Below, in pieces: positions 38,360 through 48,248 of a DNA stretch of 64,000 nt (positions within the stretch are counted from its first letter, which is position 1; each line of letters starts with the position of its first letter). The stretch is from Acidobacteriaceae bacterium (GTDB lineage: Bacteria; Acidobacteriota; Terriglobia; Terriglobales; Acidobacteriaceae). The DNA is taken from the NCBI GenBank assembly GCA_028283625.1, contig JAPWKG010000031.1, positions 1 through 64,000 on the forward strand, read 5' to 3'. The notes beneath the pieces are model-generated. The model was not told where the DNA came from, searched no databases, and saw only the letters and a program-made list of their open reading frames with translations. A program made the translations under genes and the position numbers.

Positions 38360-38938
38360 CTAGACCTTCCAGAGATGAGGCAGTGCGCCGGCTTTTCCGG
38401 AAACGGGGTCGCTTTCCGGAAAGGGCAGGGTGCGCATGCGCTCGAGCGCGGCTGCGTTCGGTGCGGAGCGGCAGATGTCCCATTGCTGGCCTGAAGGGTA
38501 GGCACCCACTACCAGAAAATCGCTGCTGCAGGAGAGTTCGCAGTGTCCCGTTCCGCAGGGCAGTACGGCGATATCTCCTGCGTTGACCGTAGTTTCGTGG
38601 CCTCCTTCGCCGCCCAGTATTAGGCGTGCTTCACCCCCTGCAAAGCCCAGCACTTCATGCGCGGTGGAGTGGTAGTGGTGAAACGGGTAAACCCCATTGC
38701 GCCACTGCGGTGGCCAGCCGTTTTGTTCAAAGGTCTTTTCAAAGAGCGACGCAGGGTCGTTGCCCGCAATGGGGAGCGCTTTGCGGTAAAGGAGCACCGG
38801 CAGGCGCTCGTTGTTGGGCATCCAGCCGTTGGATTGGAGCCGCAAAATCTCAGGGGTGGCTGCGGCGGAGGCATGCAGCAGGGCATCGCCAGAGAGGCCG
38901 AGTGTGGCGAGTGCTGCGGTAAAGGTGCGTCGATCCAT
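38360..38938 (-). CDS. Cupin-domain protein (YjlB-like) with export signal
   Basis: The 192-residue protein starts at ATG 38938 with an AAGGAG site. The N-terminus [17 protein letters not shown] resembles a twin-arginine-like or TAT-variant leader (RR at 3-4). The cupin core shows [21 protein letters not shown] and [16 protein letters not shown], with His/Glu metal ligands, as in YjlB cupins. The open frame to 39061 is not supported. The role is unknown. It is divergent from trpG. Confidence 0.85.
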   Translation of the reverse strand: MDRRTFTAALATLGLSGDALLHASAAATPEILRLQSNGWMPNNERLPVLLYRKALPIAGNDPASLFEKTFEQNGWPPQWRNGVYPFHHYHSTAHEVLGFAGGEARLILGGEGGHETTVNAGDIAVLPCGTGHCELSCSSDFLVVGAYPSGQQWDICRSAPNAAALERMRTLPFPESDPVSGKAGALPHLWKV

Positions 38939-39041
38939 GGGGGCTCCTTCTCTCTGTGTTTCTACGATGCACGCTTTGGAGGCCAGGGCGCCAACTTGTG
39001 GCAACCGGGTCGCACGGGGAGCGCATACAATCGAAACAGCG

Positions 39042-39659
39042 ATGGTCTTTGTACTCGACAACTACGACAGCTTTACCTACAACCTGGTGCAGTACATCGG
39101 CGAGCTCGCGCCCGGCGAAGAGATCGTTGTGAAGCGCAACGACGAGCTGACGCCGGAGGAGATTCTGGCGCTGCAGCCGGATCGCATTCTGCTGTCGCCC
39201 GGGCCGTGTACGCCGCAGGAAGCGGGCGTGTTGATCCCGCTGATTCAGCGTCTGGCGGAGCTGCCCAGGGCAAAGCAGATTCCGACGCTGGGGGTCTGTC
39301 TTGGACATCAGGCCATTGGCGCAGCTTTTGGCGGCGAGGTCGTGCGTGCTCCGAAGCTGATGCATGGCAAGGTCTCTGCCGTGGCTCATAAGAACAAAGG
39401 CGTTTTCGCGGGTATCCCGCAGCCTATGGTTTGCACCCGGTATCACTCGCTGATTGTGCGAGAGGATACGCTGCCGGAGGTACTGGAGGTGACTGCTCGC
39501 GTTGCTGACGATGGGCTTTCTCCTGACCCGGGCACCATCATGGCGTTGCGCCATCGGAAGCTTCCAATGGAAGGCGTTCAGTTCCATCCTGAGTCTGTGT
39601 TGACGGATCACGGTAAGCAGTTGATGGCGAACTTCCTGAAGCAGACCGCACGCAAATGA
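39042..39659 (+). CDS. trpG: Anthranilate synthase component II (glutamine amidotransferase)
   Basis: This 205-residue class I glutamine amidotransferase supplies ammonia to TrpE (31.0-32.5 kb). The motifs are [33 protein letters not shown], the nucleophile region [23 protein letters not shown], and the catalytic His/Glu [11 protein letters not shown]. It may also serve para-aminobenzoate synthesis as PabA, since it is not linked to trp genes. It overlaps the downstream secreted-protein gene by four bases (ATGA), which is unusual for trpG. Confidence 0.95.
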   Translation: MVFVLDNYDSFTYNLVQYIGELAPGEEIVVKRNDELTPEEILALQPDRILLSPGPCTPQEAGVLIPLIQRLAELPRAKQIPTLGVCLGHQAIGAAFGGEVVRAPKLMHGKVSAVAHKNKGVFAGIPQPMVCTRYHSLIVREDTLPEVLEVTARVADDGLSPDPGTIMALRHRKLPMEGVQFHPESVLTDHGKQLMANFLKQTARK

Positions 39660-40534
39660 CTCCCCTCCTTTTACGTTGCGCAGGCGTTGCGGTAAGTGGA
39701 TGGATGCTTGCTGGGGCGTGTGGCCTTGCTATGGCGCAACAGCCGATGGGGAGCGTACCGGTGGCCGATGCCAGCGTGAGCGGACAGATGCTCGTGCATG
39801 AACAGAGTGCGACGCTGCTTTCCAATACGAGCGTTACGGCATATGGCCATACCGCAGAGATTCATCTTGCCCGCGGCGGCAAGCTGCTGGTTTGTGAGAC
39901 AAGCCAGTTGCATCTGCTCCATGCAGGACAGGGAAAGGGCCTGTTGGTTGGGCTGGATCGTGGAGCTCTGGAGCTTGCAACCAACGCCGAGATGCAGGAT
40001 ATTCTTCTCACCCCGGACATCCGTTTTACTCTGGCTACACCCGGCAGGTTTGATCTCCGCATGCGTGTCACCCGTGAAGGCGATACCTGCGTGGAGAATC
40101 GCGGTAAAGATGCGCCGGTGCTGATGCTTTCCTCGGCCTTCGGAACGACGAGCTATCGGCTGTTGCCGAATCAGCATGTGATGTTCGAGCATGGCAACTT
40201 AGGCGAGGTGGTCGATAACGAGCGCAGCGCTTGTGGTTGTCCGGTAGCGGCACCCAGCAAGCATCTGGCGGCCAACGCAACGGATTCTGAGAGGCTTGCG
40301 GCAGAGCACCCGTTCCCTGAGGCTGCCAGCCAGGACCTGACCAGCTCTCCGAATCCTCCGAAGCCCTACTCCAACGCACCGTCGACCGCGATTCTTTCCT
40401 ACAACAGCAATGATGCTGCGATGAGCCCAGTCGTGATTGCCTCCGCGACGACACCGTCGACCGTGAAGCCTGTACAGAAGCATGGCTTCTTTCAATCGGT
40501 CGGCAGTTTCTTTGCACGGCTGTTCGGCAACTAA
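39656..40534 (+). CDS. Secreted FecR-like beta-domain protein, coupled to trpG
   Basis: The 292-residue protein has a signal peptide ending near GLAMAQ and a beta-rich domain with AEIHLARGGKLLVCETSQLHLLH. A Ser/Pro/Asn-rich linker and a hydrophobic/basic C-terminus (GFFQSVGSFFARLFGN) follow. The central region resembles FecR-type or PEGA/FHA-like sandwiches but no family is certain. Start and trpG stop overlap (ATGA), so translation may be coupled, yet the extracytoplasmic protein has no obvious link with tryptophan. The function is unknown. Confidence 0.72.
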   Translation: MTPLLLRCAGVAVSGWMLAGACGLAMAQQPMGSVPVADASVSGQMLVHEQSATLLSNTSVTAYGHTAEIHLARGGKLLVCETSQLHLLHAGQGKGLLVGLDRGALELATNAEMQDILLTPDIRFTLATPGRFDLRMRVTREGDTCVENRGKDAPVLMLSSAFGTTSYRLLPNQHVMFEHGNLGEVVDNERSACGCPVAAPSKHLAANATDSERLAAEHPFPEAASQDLTSSPNPPKPYSNAPSTAILSYNSNDAAMSPVVIASATTPSTVKPVQKHGFFQSVGSFFARLFGN

Positions 40535-40717
40535 CTCCCTTCAGCTTCGGATGTTTTTGGGATATAGCACCGAGGGTGAGTACGGGTACCTCCATTGAGC
40601 AATAGAGAGTCACACCAACTCGCTTTAGTATCGAGAGCGTAAGCCCCGAGAAAGAGACGCGCACTGCATTCTGTTTCGCCAAAAGCGAAATCCGCAGATG
40701 CGCTGAGATGGATTTAT

Positions 40718-42685
40718 ATGTTGTTGACTTCGCGCGTATTTCGCACGGCAGCTCTGGCTGGTGCGGCTGTGGCCCTTCTGACTTTTACAGGGTGCTCTTC
40801 GCTTAACATGACGACAGGAAGCTCGTTGGATAAAGGCGTTTCTCTGCAAGGCAAGTTGCATGGCGGAAGCCAGCCTGTTTCAGGAGCACGAGTTTATCTG
40901 CTAGCTGCGAACACGGCCGGATACCCGACGACGAGTACGAATGCATCGGTTTCTCTGCTGACCTCGGCTACGGGCAGCACCGCGGATTCGATCGGCTACT
41001 ACGTTACCTCGGATGCGAGCGGTTCCTTCTCGATTACGGGTGACTATAGCTGCAGCTCCGGTCAGCAAGTTTATCTGCTGGCTCTTGGAGGCGATCCCGG
41101 CCTGGGAACGGAGAACACTCATATTGGTCTCGCGACTGTTTTGGGCGACTGCCCGAGCAGCGGCAACTTTCTTGCCACCATCCCGAGCCTCTATGTCGAT
41201 GAGGTGACGACGGTGGCGGCAGCCTATGCTCTCTCCGGCTTCGCGGTGGACGCAACGCATGTCGGCGCTCCTTCGGCCTCTCACTCCATCGCATTGACGG
41301 GAATTCGCAATGCGTTCGCAAGCTTCTCCCTGCTGGCCGATAACGGAACCGGGCAGGCAAAGAGCACGACCGGCGCGGGCAACGGTCTGGTGCCGCAAAG
41401 CGAGATCAACACGCTGGCCAATATTCTTTCCTCCTGCGTGAACTCGACCGGCGATACCTCCACCACAGACAGCAACTGTTCGACGCTCTTTACCAATACG
41501 ACGTCCACTGGGCTCAGCACGGGAACGCAGCCGACCGACACCTTCACGGCGGCGATGAACATCGCGCATAATCCTGCGGCGAATATCGATAACCTATGCA
41601 ATCTGCAGCCAGGCATCGGCGCACCCTATGCTCCGGTGCTGAGCTGCTCTAGCAGCGCGCTGCCGAACGACTTTACGGTGAGCATTCGCTATCCTGAGGC
41701 TGGTGGAAGCTCCCTGACAGATCTTGCCGTGGATTCTACCGGGGACGTTTTTGTCACCAGCAGCGGCGGGTATCTGGCCCACTACGCTGCGGGTTCGGGA
41801 TATACCGAAACCCGGCAGACGCTGGGCGGCTCGTTGAACTCGGTTGCCATTGGAACCAATGCAATCTACGTGTCGGACTCCAGCGACAATCAGATTTATG
41901 TGACCAGCAGCTCGGCATCCACTCCGACGGTCTTCTCCACAAAGAACCCCTCTGCAACGGCGACAACTCCTGCAGGTCTCTCCCTCTCTGCGGATCAGAC
42001 CAAGCTCTACGTCTGTGACACCAGCTCTCCTGGAGGTGTGCAGCTCTATGGAACCGATGGAACGTTGACGAGTGAGTCTACGGGCTACTTCAATCAGCCG
42101 ATGAAGACCGCTGTCGATACCTCCGGCAATGTTTGGGCCGCGAACTACAACAACGGAACTGTAGGCGAGATGACCTCCACAGGGGGCACGGTTTCCGGTG
42201 AGCCCTCCTCGGGCCGCAGCTTCCCGTACAGCAATGGTGGTTCGGGGGTCGCGATCGACCAGGCCGGGCTGGTGTGGATGACAGGGAGCGTGGGTGGAGC
42301 GGCAGGACAGATCTCTCCCACAGGCAGCGATATCTCCGGAACGAGCTCAACCTACCGTTACACGAGCGGAGATTCTGGGCAGTACTACCCTTACGGAGTT
42401 TCCATCGATGGTGCAAGCCATGCCTGGATCGCCAACGAGCTGCATAGCTCTGTGCAGGCAATTTCCGAGACCGGAGCGACGGCGGCAGCGATCTCTCCGA
42501 AGGGGGGCTTTCAGCCTTCGAACCCTGACGCAAGCACGATAGCGGCGATTGCAGTCGACAACTCGGGCAATGTGTGGGCGATCGGCAAGCATCTGTTTGA
42601 GTTCGTCGGCGCGGCAACGCCGGTAGTGACGCCGGTGGTGGCGAGTCTCAATTCGCCGTACACCACGGCTGCCGCAAAGCCTTAA
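40718..42685 (+). CDS. Lipoprotein with NHL/beta-propeller-like repeats
   Basis: The 655-residue protein has a lipobox LTFTGC near residue 26 and an N-terminal domain with carboxypeptidase-regulatory-like sequence ([19 protein letters not shown]). The C-terminal half repeats the pattern of [33 protein letters not shown] and [15 protein letters not shown], which are NHL/Vgb-type beta-propeller blades. It is very rich in Ser and Thr. It probably sits on the outer membrane surface facing the periplasm or the outside. The role is unknown; similar proteins are frequent in Acidobacteria. Its terminator is at 42,708. Confidence 0.82.
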   Translation: MLLTSRVFRTAALAGAAVALLTFTGCSSLNMTTGSSLDKGVSLQGKLHGGSQPVSGARVYLLAANTAGYPTTSTNASVSLLTSATGSTADSIGYYVTSDASGSFSITGDYSCSSGQQVYLLALGGDPGLGTENTHIGLATVLGDCPSSGNFLATIPSLYVDEVTTVAAAYALSGFAVDATHVGAPSASHSIALTGIRNAFASFSLLADNGTGQAKSTTGAGNGLVPQSEINTLANILSSCVNSTGDTSTTDSNCSTLFTNTTSTGLSTGTQPTDTFTAAMNIAHNPAANIDNLCNLQPGIGAPYAPVLSCSSSALPNDFTVSIRYPEAGGSSLTDLAVDSTGDVFVTSSGGYLAHYAAGSGYTETRQTLGGSLNSVAIGTNAIYVSDSSDNQIYVTSSSASTPTVFSTKNPSATATTPAGLSLSADQTKLYVCDTSSPGGVQLYGTDGTLTSESTGYFNQPMKTAVDTSGNVWAANYNNGTVGEMTSTGGTVSGEPSSGRSFPYSNGGSGVAIDQAGLVWMTGSVGGAAGQISPTGSDISGTSSTYRYTSGDSGQYYPYGVSIDGASHAWIANELHSSVQAISETGATAAAISPKGGFQPSNPDASTIAAIAVDNSGNVWAIGKHLFEFVGAATPVVTPVVASLNSPYTTAAAKP

Positions 42686-42707
42686 TCGCTGGAGCGTAAA
42701 AGACACG

Positions 42708-42741
42708 GAGGGGCCGGGCACGCGAGTGCTTCGGCCCCTTC
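42708..42741 (+). terminator. Terminator after propeller lipoprotein
   Basis: GAGGGGCCG pairs with CGGCCCCTT (one G-T pair) with a 15-base apical loop containing a nested GCAC/GTGC pairing. It ends in TTCTG and separates the lipoprotein gene from glmS. Confidence 0.7.
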
Positions 42742-42809
42742 TGAGTTGGAAGGGAAAGCATCCTCAGGCAAACGCATCTACACTTCTAGGAAGGAGTTTT
42801 TCGAAACGT

Positions 42810-44756
42810 ATGTGCGGAATCGTCGGCTATATCGGTCCTAAGGCTTGTGTCCCGGTCATTATGGAGGGCCTGGCAAGACTGGAGTATCGCGGGTATGACT
42901 CGGCGGGCATCGCCGTAGCGGGCGGCGGTCATCCTTTGCAGCTTCGCCGCGCACCGGGAAAGCTGCGCAATCTTGACGTGATCCTGACCAAAGACCCTGT
43001 GGAAGGAACCTACGGCATTGGGCATACACGCTGGGCAACGCATGGCCGCCCGACGGAGGAGAATGCGCATCCGCACCGCGACGGTACAGGCACGCTGGTC
43101 GTGGTACATAACGGCATTGTGGAGAACTACCTCTCTCTGAAGCATGAGCTGGTTGCGAGAGGACATGTGTTTCGCTCGGAGACCGATACCGAGATCATCG
43201 CGCACCTGATTCAGGATGAGCTGGAAAAGGCTGCTGGGGAAACGAAGCCCGCAGTCACCGATGCACCGGTTTCCAACGAGTCCCAGACCGTGCTCGCGGG
43301 TTCGTTGCCGGCCAGCCTGCCGCTTGAAGAAGCCGTGCGCCGTGCGGTGAAGCGCCTTACCGGCGCCTTTGCAATCGGCGTGCTCTCGGCAGCTGAGCCG
43401 GACAAGCTGGTTGCCGCGCGCATGGGGCCTCCGGCGGTGCTGGGCATTGGTGAAGGCGAGTACTTTCTGGCCTCGGACGTTCCGGGCATTCTGCACCACA
43501 CGCGAGATATTTATTTCCTGCAGGACGGCGAGACCGCGACGCTCACCATGCAGGGCATTGTGCTGACGGACTTTGACGGCAATGTGCGCGAGGTACGTGC
43601 GCAGCGCATCACGTGGGATCCGATCCAGGCCGAGAAGGCCGGCTACAAGCACTTCATGCTCAAGGAGATCAACGAGCAGCCGCGCGCTGTGCGCGATACG
43701 ACGCTCGGCCGTGTCTCACTCGATACCGGCAAGGTCTTCCTTCCAGATATGAAGCTGACCGAGGCCGAGTTCCGCAACGCCTCCGGCATTACGATCGCTG
43801 CGTGTGGAACGAGCTGGCACGCCGGTTTGGCAGGCAAGTTCATGATCGAACGACTGGCGCGCCTTCCGGTCGATGTCGACTATGCCAGTGAATACCGGTA
43901 TCGTGACCCGATTGCGGATCCGCGCAACCTGGGACTTCTGATTACGCAATCCGGTGAGACCGCCGATACGATCGCAGCGCAGCAGGAGATGATCGCAAAG
44001 GGGTCAAAGACGCTGGCCATCTGTAACGTCGTTGGCTCCGCGGTTACTCGTCTTGCCGCTGGCGTCATTACGACCAACGCCGGTCCTGAGATCGGTGTTG
44101 CGTCCACCAAGGCATTTACCGGGCAGTTGACGGCGCTCTTTACGCTGGCGCTTCATCTGGCGCAGGTGCGGGGGACCATCAACGATGCTGAGTCGTTGCA
44201 TCTGGTCACGGAGCTGTCCAAGGTGCCGGGCAAGATTGAAGAGGCGCTGCGCACGGTGGACGATGTTTGCTGTGAGCTGGCCAAGCACTTCTCGAATGTG
44301 CGCGACTTCCTCTTCCTGGGCAGGGGCATTCACTACCCGATCGCGCTGGAAGGCGCGCTCAAGCTGAAGGAGATCAGCTACATTCATGCCGAGGGGTACC
44401 CAGCCGGCGAGATGAAGCACGGGCCGAACGCCTTGATTGATGAGCAGCTTCCGGTTGTGGTGATCGCAACGCAGGATCCGAACGATCCATCGTCTGTCCT
44501 GAAGTACGAAAAGACACTTTCGAATATTCAGGAGGTCACCGCGCGTTCCGGGCGTGTGATTGCCGTGGCGATTGAGGGGGATAAGCACATTGCTCAGTTG
44601 GTGGAGCATGTGATCTACATCCCGCAGAGCCATGAACTGCTGTTGCCGATTCTGGAGGTTGTGCCGCTGCAGCTGTTGGCATATCACATCGCTGTTCGCC
44701 GCGGTTGCGATGTCGATCAGCCGCGTAACCTGGCCAAGAGCGTGACGGTGGAGTAA
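42810..44756 (+). CDS. glmS: Glutamine-fructose-6-phosphate aminotransferase (isomerising)
   Basis: The 648-residue enzyme makes glucosamine-6-phosphate. The mature N-terminal Cys starts [10 protein letters not shown], with [34 protein letters not shown] and the SIS domains with [22 protein letters not shown], the [21 protein letters not shown] region and [18 protein letters not shown]. It is about 35 residues longer than most GlmS because of an insertion near residues 140-175 ([15 protein letters not shown]). ATG 42810 follows AAGGAG. It provides substrate for GlmM at 19.4 kb. No glmS ribozyme was seen. Confidence 0.97.
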   Translation: MCGIVGYIGPKACVPVIMEGLARLEYRGYDSAGIAVAGGGHPLQLRRAPGKLRNLDVILTKDPVEGTYGIGHTRWATHGRPTEENAHPHRDGTGTLVVVHNGIVENYLSLKHELVARGHVFRSETDTEIIAHLIQDELEKAAGETKPAVTDAPVSNESQTVLAGSLPASLPLEEAVRRAVKRLTGAFAIGVLSAAEPDKLVAARMGPPAVLGIGEGEYFLASDVPGILHHTRDIYFLQDGETATLTMQGIVLTDFDGNVREVRAQRITWDPIQAEKAGYKHFMLKEINEQPRAVRDTTLGRVSLDTGKVFLPDMKLTEAEFRNASGITIAACGTSWHAGLAGKFMIERLARLPVDVDYASEYRYRDPIADPRNLGLLITQSGETADTIAAQQEMIAKGSKTLAICNVVGSAVTRLAAGVITTNAGPEIGVASTKAFTGQLTALFTLALHLAQVRGTINDAESLHLVTELSKVPGKIEEALRTVDDVCCELAKHFSNVRDFLFLGRGIHYPIALEGALKLKEISYIHAEGYPAGEMKHGPNALIDEQLPVVVIATQDPNDPSSVLKYEKTLSNIQEVTARSGRVIAVAIEGDKHIAQLVEHVIYIPQSHELLLPILEVVPLQLLAYHIAVRRGCDVDQPRNLAKSVTVE

Positions 44757-44862
44757 ACCATGCGGGCCCTTGGCCAAGAAGCGCAAGGGCTCGAAAACGT
44801 TTCCAGCGGGAAGTGCATCCAAAACGCCATAGTATCTTGAAGGATTTCTCTGGGAGGGATGT

Positions 44863-45129
44863 ATGGGACACGGGATTATTGCCTGGATCATCATTGGTGT
44901 GGTCGCAGGCTGGTTGACCGGAAAGATCATGAAAGGTTCCGGTTACGGTTTTCTGGTGGACATGATTATCGGTCTGCTGGGAGCAATGGTGGGCGGCTGG
45001 CTGTTTACCCATATGGGGGCAGGCGGCGTCGGAGAGCACGGGCTCATCATGAGCATCGTGATCGCAACGGTGGGCGCAGTCATTCTTACGTTCCTCTTCC
45101 GGCTTGTAACAGGGAGTAAGTCCAGCTAA
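44863..45129 (+). CDS. GlsB/YeaQ/YmgE small membrane protein (transglycosylase-associated family)
   Basis: The 88-residue protein is almost all transmembrane, with three hydrophobic segments and glycine-rich turns: HGIIAWIIIGVVAGWLTGKIMKG, MIIGLLGAMVGGWLFTHMG and IMSIVIATVGAVILTFLFRLV. These match the GlsB/YeaQ/YmgE stress-response family. It has a GGGAGG ribosome site close upstream. It is probably a stress-related inner-membrane protein of unknown mechanism. It stands alone after glmS. Confidence 0.9.
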   Translation: MGHGIIAWIIIGVVAGWLTGKIMKGSGYGFLVDMIIGLLGAMVGGWLFTHMGAGGVGEHGLIMSIVIATVGAVILTFLFRLVTGSKSS

Positions 45130-45211
45130 GTTTTGCTCGTGCGGGTGTTTCTGTTTGCGTGGTCGGGCCCCGAAGCACTCGCAGTGAGCCGCTCATGAAA
45201 TCTTCTGAAAG

Positions 45212-45790
45212 ATGTTTGGGATGCTGATGGCGCGTTGTGGAAGACAGAGAAAGCTGCGGTTCCTGCTTATTGCTCTCGGGCTCGGCCTGGTGCCGGTGGC
45301 TGGAGCGCAGGTCTCCAACTTCAACGAGAACCGCCTGCTCAATAGCTGGTTTGAGATCGCACGATTGCCGAACAAATCGCAGCGTACCTGCGTGGCGAAC
45401 TCCTCCAACCTGATTACCCGAGGGGAAACCAAGGGCGAGTTGCGCTGGCTCTGGGTGTGCACGGATACGCTCGATAACACGCAGACGCATCTGGTTTCCG
45501 CAAAGCCAACGGGGGTGCCGGGAACGGGAAGCTACCGGGCAAGGGTACTTTGGCTTGTGTGGCATCACAACTACCAGGTGGTGGATGTTGCTGCGGACAA
45601 CTCCTGGATGGTTCTGGGAACTCCTAATAGAAAGAAGCTTTGGATTTATTCGGCGAAGCCGAAGATGGATGCGATGCTTTTATCGGAGTTGAGATCGCGG
45701 GCCGAGCATGCAGGCTACAACACGTCACGACTGATAACGCAGCCACAGACAAATCCTGCGAAATCAGCTACGGCAACCGAATTAAAGTAA
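45212..45790 (+). CDS. Bacterial lipocalin-like secreted protein
   Basis: The 192-residue protein carries a signal peptide ending near PVAGAQ. The lipocalin fold is recognisable from the N-terminal NSWFEIARLPNKSQRTC (a variant of the GTWYEIAR motif) and the C-terminal WMVLGTPNRKKLWIYSAKPKMD, where bacterial Blc proteins have a similar ending. A later GYNTSRLI resembles the family end. It may bind a hydrophobic ligand in the periplasm or outer membrane. It lacks a lipobox, so it differs from E. coli Blc. The Met at residue 4 or 6 could be the start. Confidence 0.75.
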   Translation: MFGMLMARCGRQRKLRFLLIALGLGLVPVAGAQVSNFNENRLLNSWFEIARLPNKSQRTCVANSSNLITRGETKGELRWLWVCTDTLDNTQTHLVSAKPTGVPGTGSYRARVLWLVWHHNYQVVDVAADNSWMVLGTPNRKKLWIYSAKPKMDAMLLSELRSRAEHAGYNTSRLITQPQTNPAKSATATELK

Positions 45791-45861
45791 ACGAAGGGCG
45801 AGTAGACTCGTCTGAAAGAACAGGGAAGGAAAATCAATTCCTTTCCGGAAGAGAGCGAATC

Positions 45862-46458
45862 GTGAAGCCATATCTGATCGTTTCCGTTGCGGCGCTGGCC
45901 GCCGCATCGTTGGGTGTATCCGCTTATGCGCAGCAAGCTGCTCCTCAGGGCAATCCGCCTGCGGATGCGCCGGGAATGCACCACAACATGCCTGGCCCCG
46001 GTGGTCCTGGAGCGCATGGACACAGAAGTGAGCGCCATGAAGACTTCCGTGATGGCTTTGGCAGAGACGACCGCGAGTGGTGGAAGAATCCCCAGATCGC
46101 AGCGCATCTCGGTCTGACGCCAGATCAGGTCCAGAAGCTGGATGCGCTCTCGCTGGATGGCCATATCGCCGTAATCCGTCTGGAGGCGACGCTGGAGGAG
46201 AACGAAGTTATCCTCCGCTCCATGATGGATGACCCGACGGTAGAGGAGCAGAAGGCAACCGCGCAGATCGACAAGGTTGCCGATTCGCGCGCGGCCGTAG
46301 AAAAGGTGGAAGCCCGCCTGGCGCTGCACCTGCGTGAGGTTCTTACGCCGGATCAGTGGGAAAAGATGCATGAGGCTCCGGCGGATATGCCTCCTCCGCA
46401 TGCACACTCCCCCAAGAGTGGAACCGCTCCCAAGCCGCCGGCACCTCCGGCGCAGTAA
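45862..46458 (+). CDS. Spy/CpxP-like periplasmic protein
   Basis: The 198-residue protein starts from GTG 45862. The N-terminal leader (VAALAAASLGVSAYAQ) is cleaved, then a Pro/His/Gly-rich segment (GMHHNMPGPGGPG) and a helical domain follow, with NPQIAAHLGLTPDQVQKLDAL and LREVLTPDQWEKMHE, the Spy/CpxP/LTXXQ pattern. The C-terminus is Pro-rich. Such proteins sense or chaperone misfolded periplasmic proteins and bind metals. The gene ends before a bidirectional hairpin that also serves the convergent LytTR gene. Confidence 0.82.
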   Translation: MKPYLIVSVAALAAASLGVSAYAQQAAPQGNPPADAPGMHHNMPGPGGPGAHGHRSERHEDFRDGFGRDDREWWKNPQIAAHLGLTPDQVQKLDALSLDGHIAVIRLEATLEENEVILRSMMDDPTVEEQKATAQIDKVADSRAAVEKVEARLALHLREVLTPDQWEKMHEAPADMPPPHAHSPKSGTAPKPPAPPAQ

Positions 46459-46471
46459 TCCTGTTCAGTAC

Positions 46472-46499
46472 GAAAGGCCCCGAGAGATCGGGGCCTTTC
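46472..46499. terminator. Bidirectional terminator between Spy-like and LytTR genes
   Basis: GAAAGGCCCCGA pairs exactly with TCGGGGCCTTTC across four bases. It lies between two convergent stops (46458 and 46513). Confidence 0.88.
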
Positions 46500-46512
46500 T
46501 GCGTGCGAGGGT

Positions 46513-47343
46513 TTAGAGGTTGAAAAGCTCTCGGAGCCGTTTGGTCTGGGAGCGGGAGACGGGAATCTCCGTGCTGTCTTTGTCGTCCATCTTGAGCTGA
46601 AAGCTGGAGTGGAACCACGGCAGAACCTCGCGAATATGCTGCATGTTGACGAGGAACGAGCGGTGCGCGCGCCAGAACTGCTCCGGGTCAAGCTGCTCGG
46701 CCAGCTCTTCGAGCGTGCGGCAGTTGGCGTCGCCTTTGGTGTGCCGTGTGACAACCGTAATGGTTCCGCTTTCAATCGAAGCAAAGCAGATATCCCTTTG
46801 ATCGACGAGAAGCAGGCGGCTGCCGGAGCGAAGCACGATCTTGCCTGGACGTGTGGGGGCTGCGGAGGTCGTGGATTGCTCCTCGATCATCTTAAGCAGC
46901 GCATCGAGCTTTGCCTCTGCGGTAGACGTGGCTTGAGGTGAGCTGACCTCAGGCTGCACGGTGACAACTCGCTCGCGTACTTTTTCAAGCGTCTTGGCTA
47001 CGCGCTTGGAGTCGAAGGGCTTGAGCAGGTAATCCACCGCGTTGACCTCAAACGCCTTCACCGCATACTGATCGAAGGCGGTCGCAAAGACGATCTGAGG
47101 AAGCCGGGTTTTACTGTCGAGAGAGAGAACCTTCTTCAGCACCGCGAAGCCGTCGAGAACAGGCATGCGGACGTCGAGGAAGATGACATCGGGCCGATGC
47201 TCGCGGATCAGCTCGACAGCTTCAATGCCGTTGCTGCCCTGAGCGAGAATCTCTACGTCGCCTTCGGCTTCGAGCAGATACTGTAGCTCCTGCCGCGCCA
47301 AAGGTTCGTCATCAATGATGAGTGCTGTCAGCTTTGGGACCAT
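46513..47343 (-). CDS. LytTR-family response regulator
   Basis: The 276-residue protein has an N-terminal receiver domain (IIDDEPLARQELQYLL, FLDVRMPVLDGFAVLK, FATAFDQYAVKAFEVNAVDYLLKPF) and a C-terminal LytTR DNA-binding domain (FWRAHRSFLVNMQHIREV). The linker is Thr/Ser-rich. LytTR regulators bind direct repeats and often control surface or biofilm genes. The cognate sensor kinase is not in the window. Its gene is transcribed towards the bidirectional terminator shared with the Spy-like gene. Confidence 0.93.
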   Translation of the reverse strand: MVPKLTALIIDDEPLARQELQYLLEAEGDVEILAQGSNGIEAVELIREHRPDVIFLDVRMPVLDGFAVLKKVLSLDSKTRLPQIVFATAFDQYAVKAFEVNAVDYLLKPFDSKRVAKTLEKVRERVVTVQPEVSSPQATSTAEAKLDALLKMIEEQSTTSAAPTRPGKIVLRSGSRLLLVDQRDICFASIESGTITVVTRHTKGDANCRTLEELAEQLDPEQFWRAHRSFLVNMQHIREVLPWFHSSFQLKMDDKDSTEIPVSRSQTKRLRELFNL

Positions 47344-47394
47344 GGTGCGCCTAACTGATTCTACGCCCGCAGGCGGGCAGTAAAGTTGTACCGG

Positions 47395-47934
47395 TTAGTC
47401 GCTGTAAGCGCGCAGCCGTGCCGGTGCTCCATCTTTTGCGAGGTCGTGCCCGCATTGAGTGCAGTAAACATCAGTGATTTTCACCCCATGATGGCAAACG
47501 CTGCATACGGGAGAAACCTGAAACTGACACTGGGCGCAGAAGTGATAGCTCGCAGACATCTGCGTGGAGCAGTTGGGGCAGTGTTGAAGGATCGGTTGAC
47601 GCAGCATGAAGTAAATCACGGCGCCGATCCCCCCCGGCAGCAGAACACAGGCCAGAATCCAGAGACCCGCCGACATGCCGCGGCGCCGTACATCGCAGCT
47701 TACATAGCCCACCAGAAGAGCGTAGCTGGCAAAGAGCGCGCCCCAGGCATAGCCCATCATCAGCCGCAGCGGCAGAAGCTCGTGATGGTGGTGGGGCATC
47801 ACGCCGTGGAAGATGTACTGGGCACCGATGAAGAGCAGAACGGCCAGAATCATCGACCAGCGCGGGATCATCCGCAGCTCATCATCACCGCTGGAGGCCG
47901 GAATTTGCGCCTGTTGGTTTCTCCATTCGCTCAT
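47395..47934 (-). CDS. Membrane protein with C-terminal double zinc ribbon
   Basis: The 179-residue protein starts from ATG 47934. Three hydrophobic segments are visible (MILAVLLFIGAQYIF, LLPLRLMMGYAWGALFASYALLVGY, GLWILACVLLPGGIGAVIYF). The C-terminal third carries two Cys-x2-Cys pairs twice over: CPNC...CAQC and CSVC...CTQC, a double zinc ribbon. The gene overlaps the upstream small membrane-protein gene by four bases and so belongs to the sigma-factor operon that starts at 48880. The cysteines may bind zinc in the cytosol. No known anti-sigma domain was recognised. Confidence 0.75.
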   Translation of the reverse strand: MSEWRNQQAQIPASSGDDELRMIPRWSMILAVLLFIGAQYIFHGVMPHHHHELLPLRLMMGYAWGALFASYALLVGYVSCDVRRRGMSAGLWILACVLLPGGIGAVIYFMLRQPILQHCPNCSTQMSASYHFCAQCQFQVSPVCSVCHHGVKITDVYCTQCGHDLAKDGAPARLRAYSD

Positions 47935-48248
47935 CGGGCCGAATCTCCGTGATTGCGTGCGCGACGAGCGTAAGCCACACCGATCAGCAGTGCCGAGATG
48001 GGCAAGGACCACATTAGAAAGATCATGAGCTGCGAGCTGCAGTCAGGAATTCCTGTGGACGTCAGGTCATAAACGTCGAGCAGGCTCCATGCCGCGTAAA
48101 CGATAATGCTTACGAGTGCGGAACTGATGAAGAGCGGAGCCCAAAGCGAGCGCTTTTTTCTACGCTGCTCGCGCATGGTGAGCGCCTGTTCCCGCACAAT
48201 GCGGTGCGTCCGGTTGACGAGACGGCTGGATGCTGCGAACTGATTCAT
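47931..48248 (-). CDS. Small two-TM protein coupled to an ECF sigma gene
   Basis: The 105-residue product has a basic N-terminus (REQRRKKRS) and two transmembrane segments (LWAPLFISSALVSIIVYAAW and SQLMIFLMWSLPISALLIGVAY), and ends in a basic RARRARNHGDSAR-like tail. Its start overlaps the sigma stop by four bases (48245-48248) and its end overlaps the next gene by four bases (47931-47934). It is not a zinc-finger anti-sigma factor. By position it may be a membrane partner that controls the sigma factor; this is inference. Confidence 0.7.
   Translation of the reverse strand: MNQFAASSRLVNRTHRIVREQALTMREQRRKKRSLWAPLFISSALVSIIVYAAWSLLDVYDLTSTGIPDCSSQLMIFLMWSLPISALLIGVAYARRARNHGDSAR

Noticed and set aside
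47775-47800. HHHH run in the double-zinc-ribbon protein
   Set aside because: It is native-looking sequence between hydrophobic segments; there is no vector or tag context.
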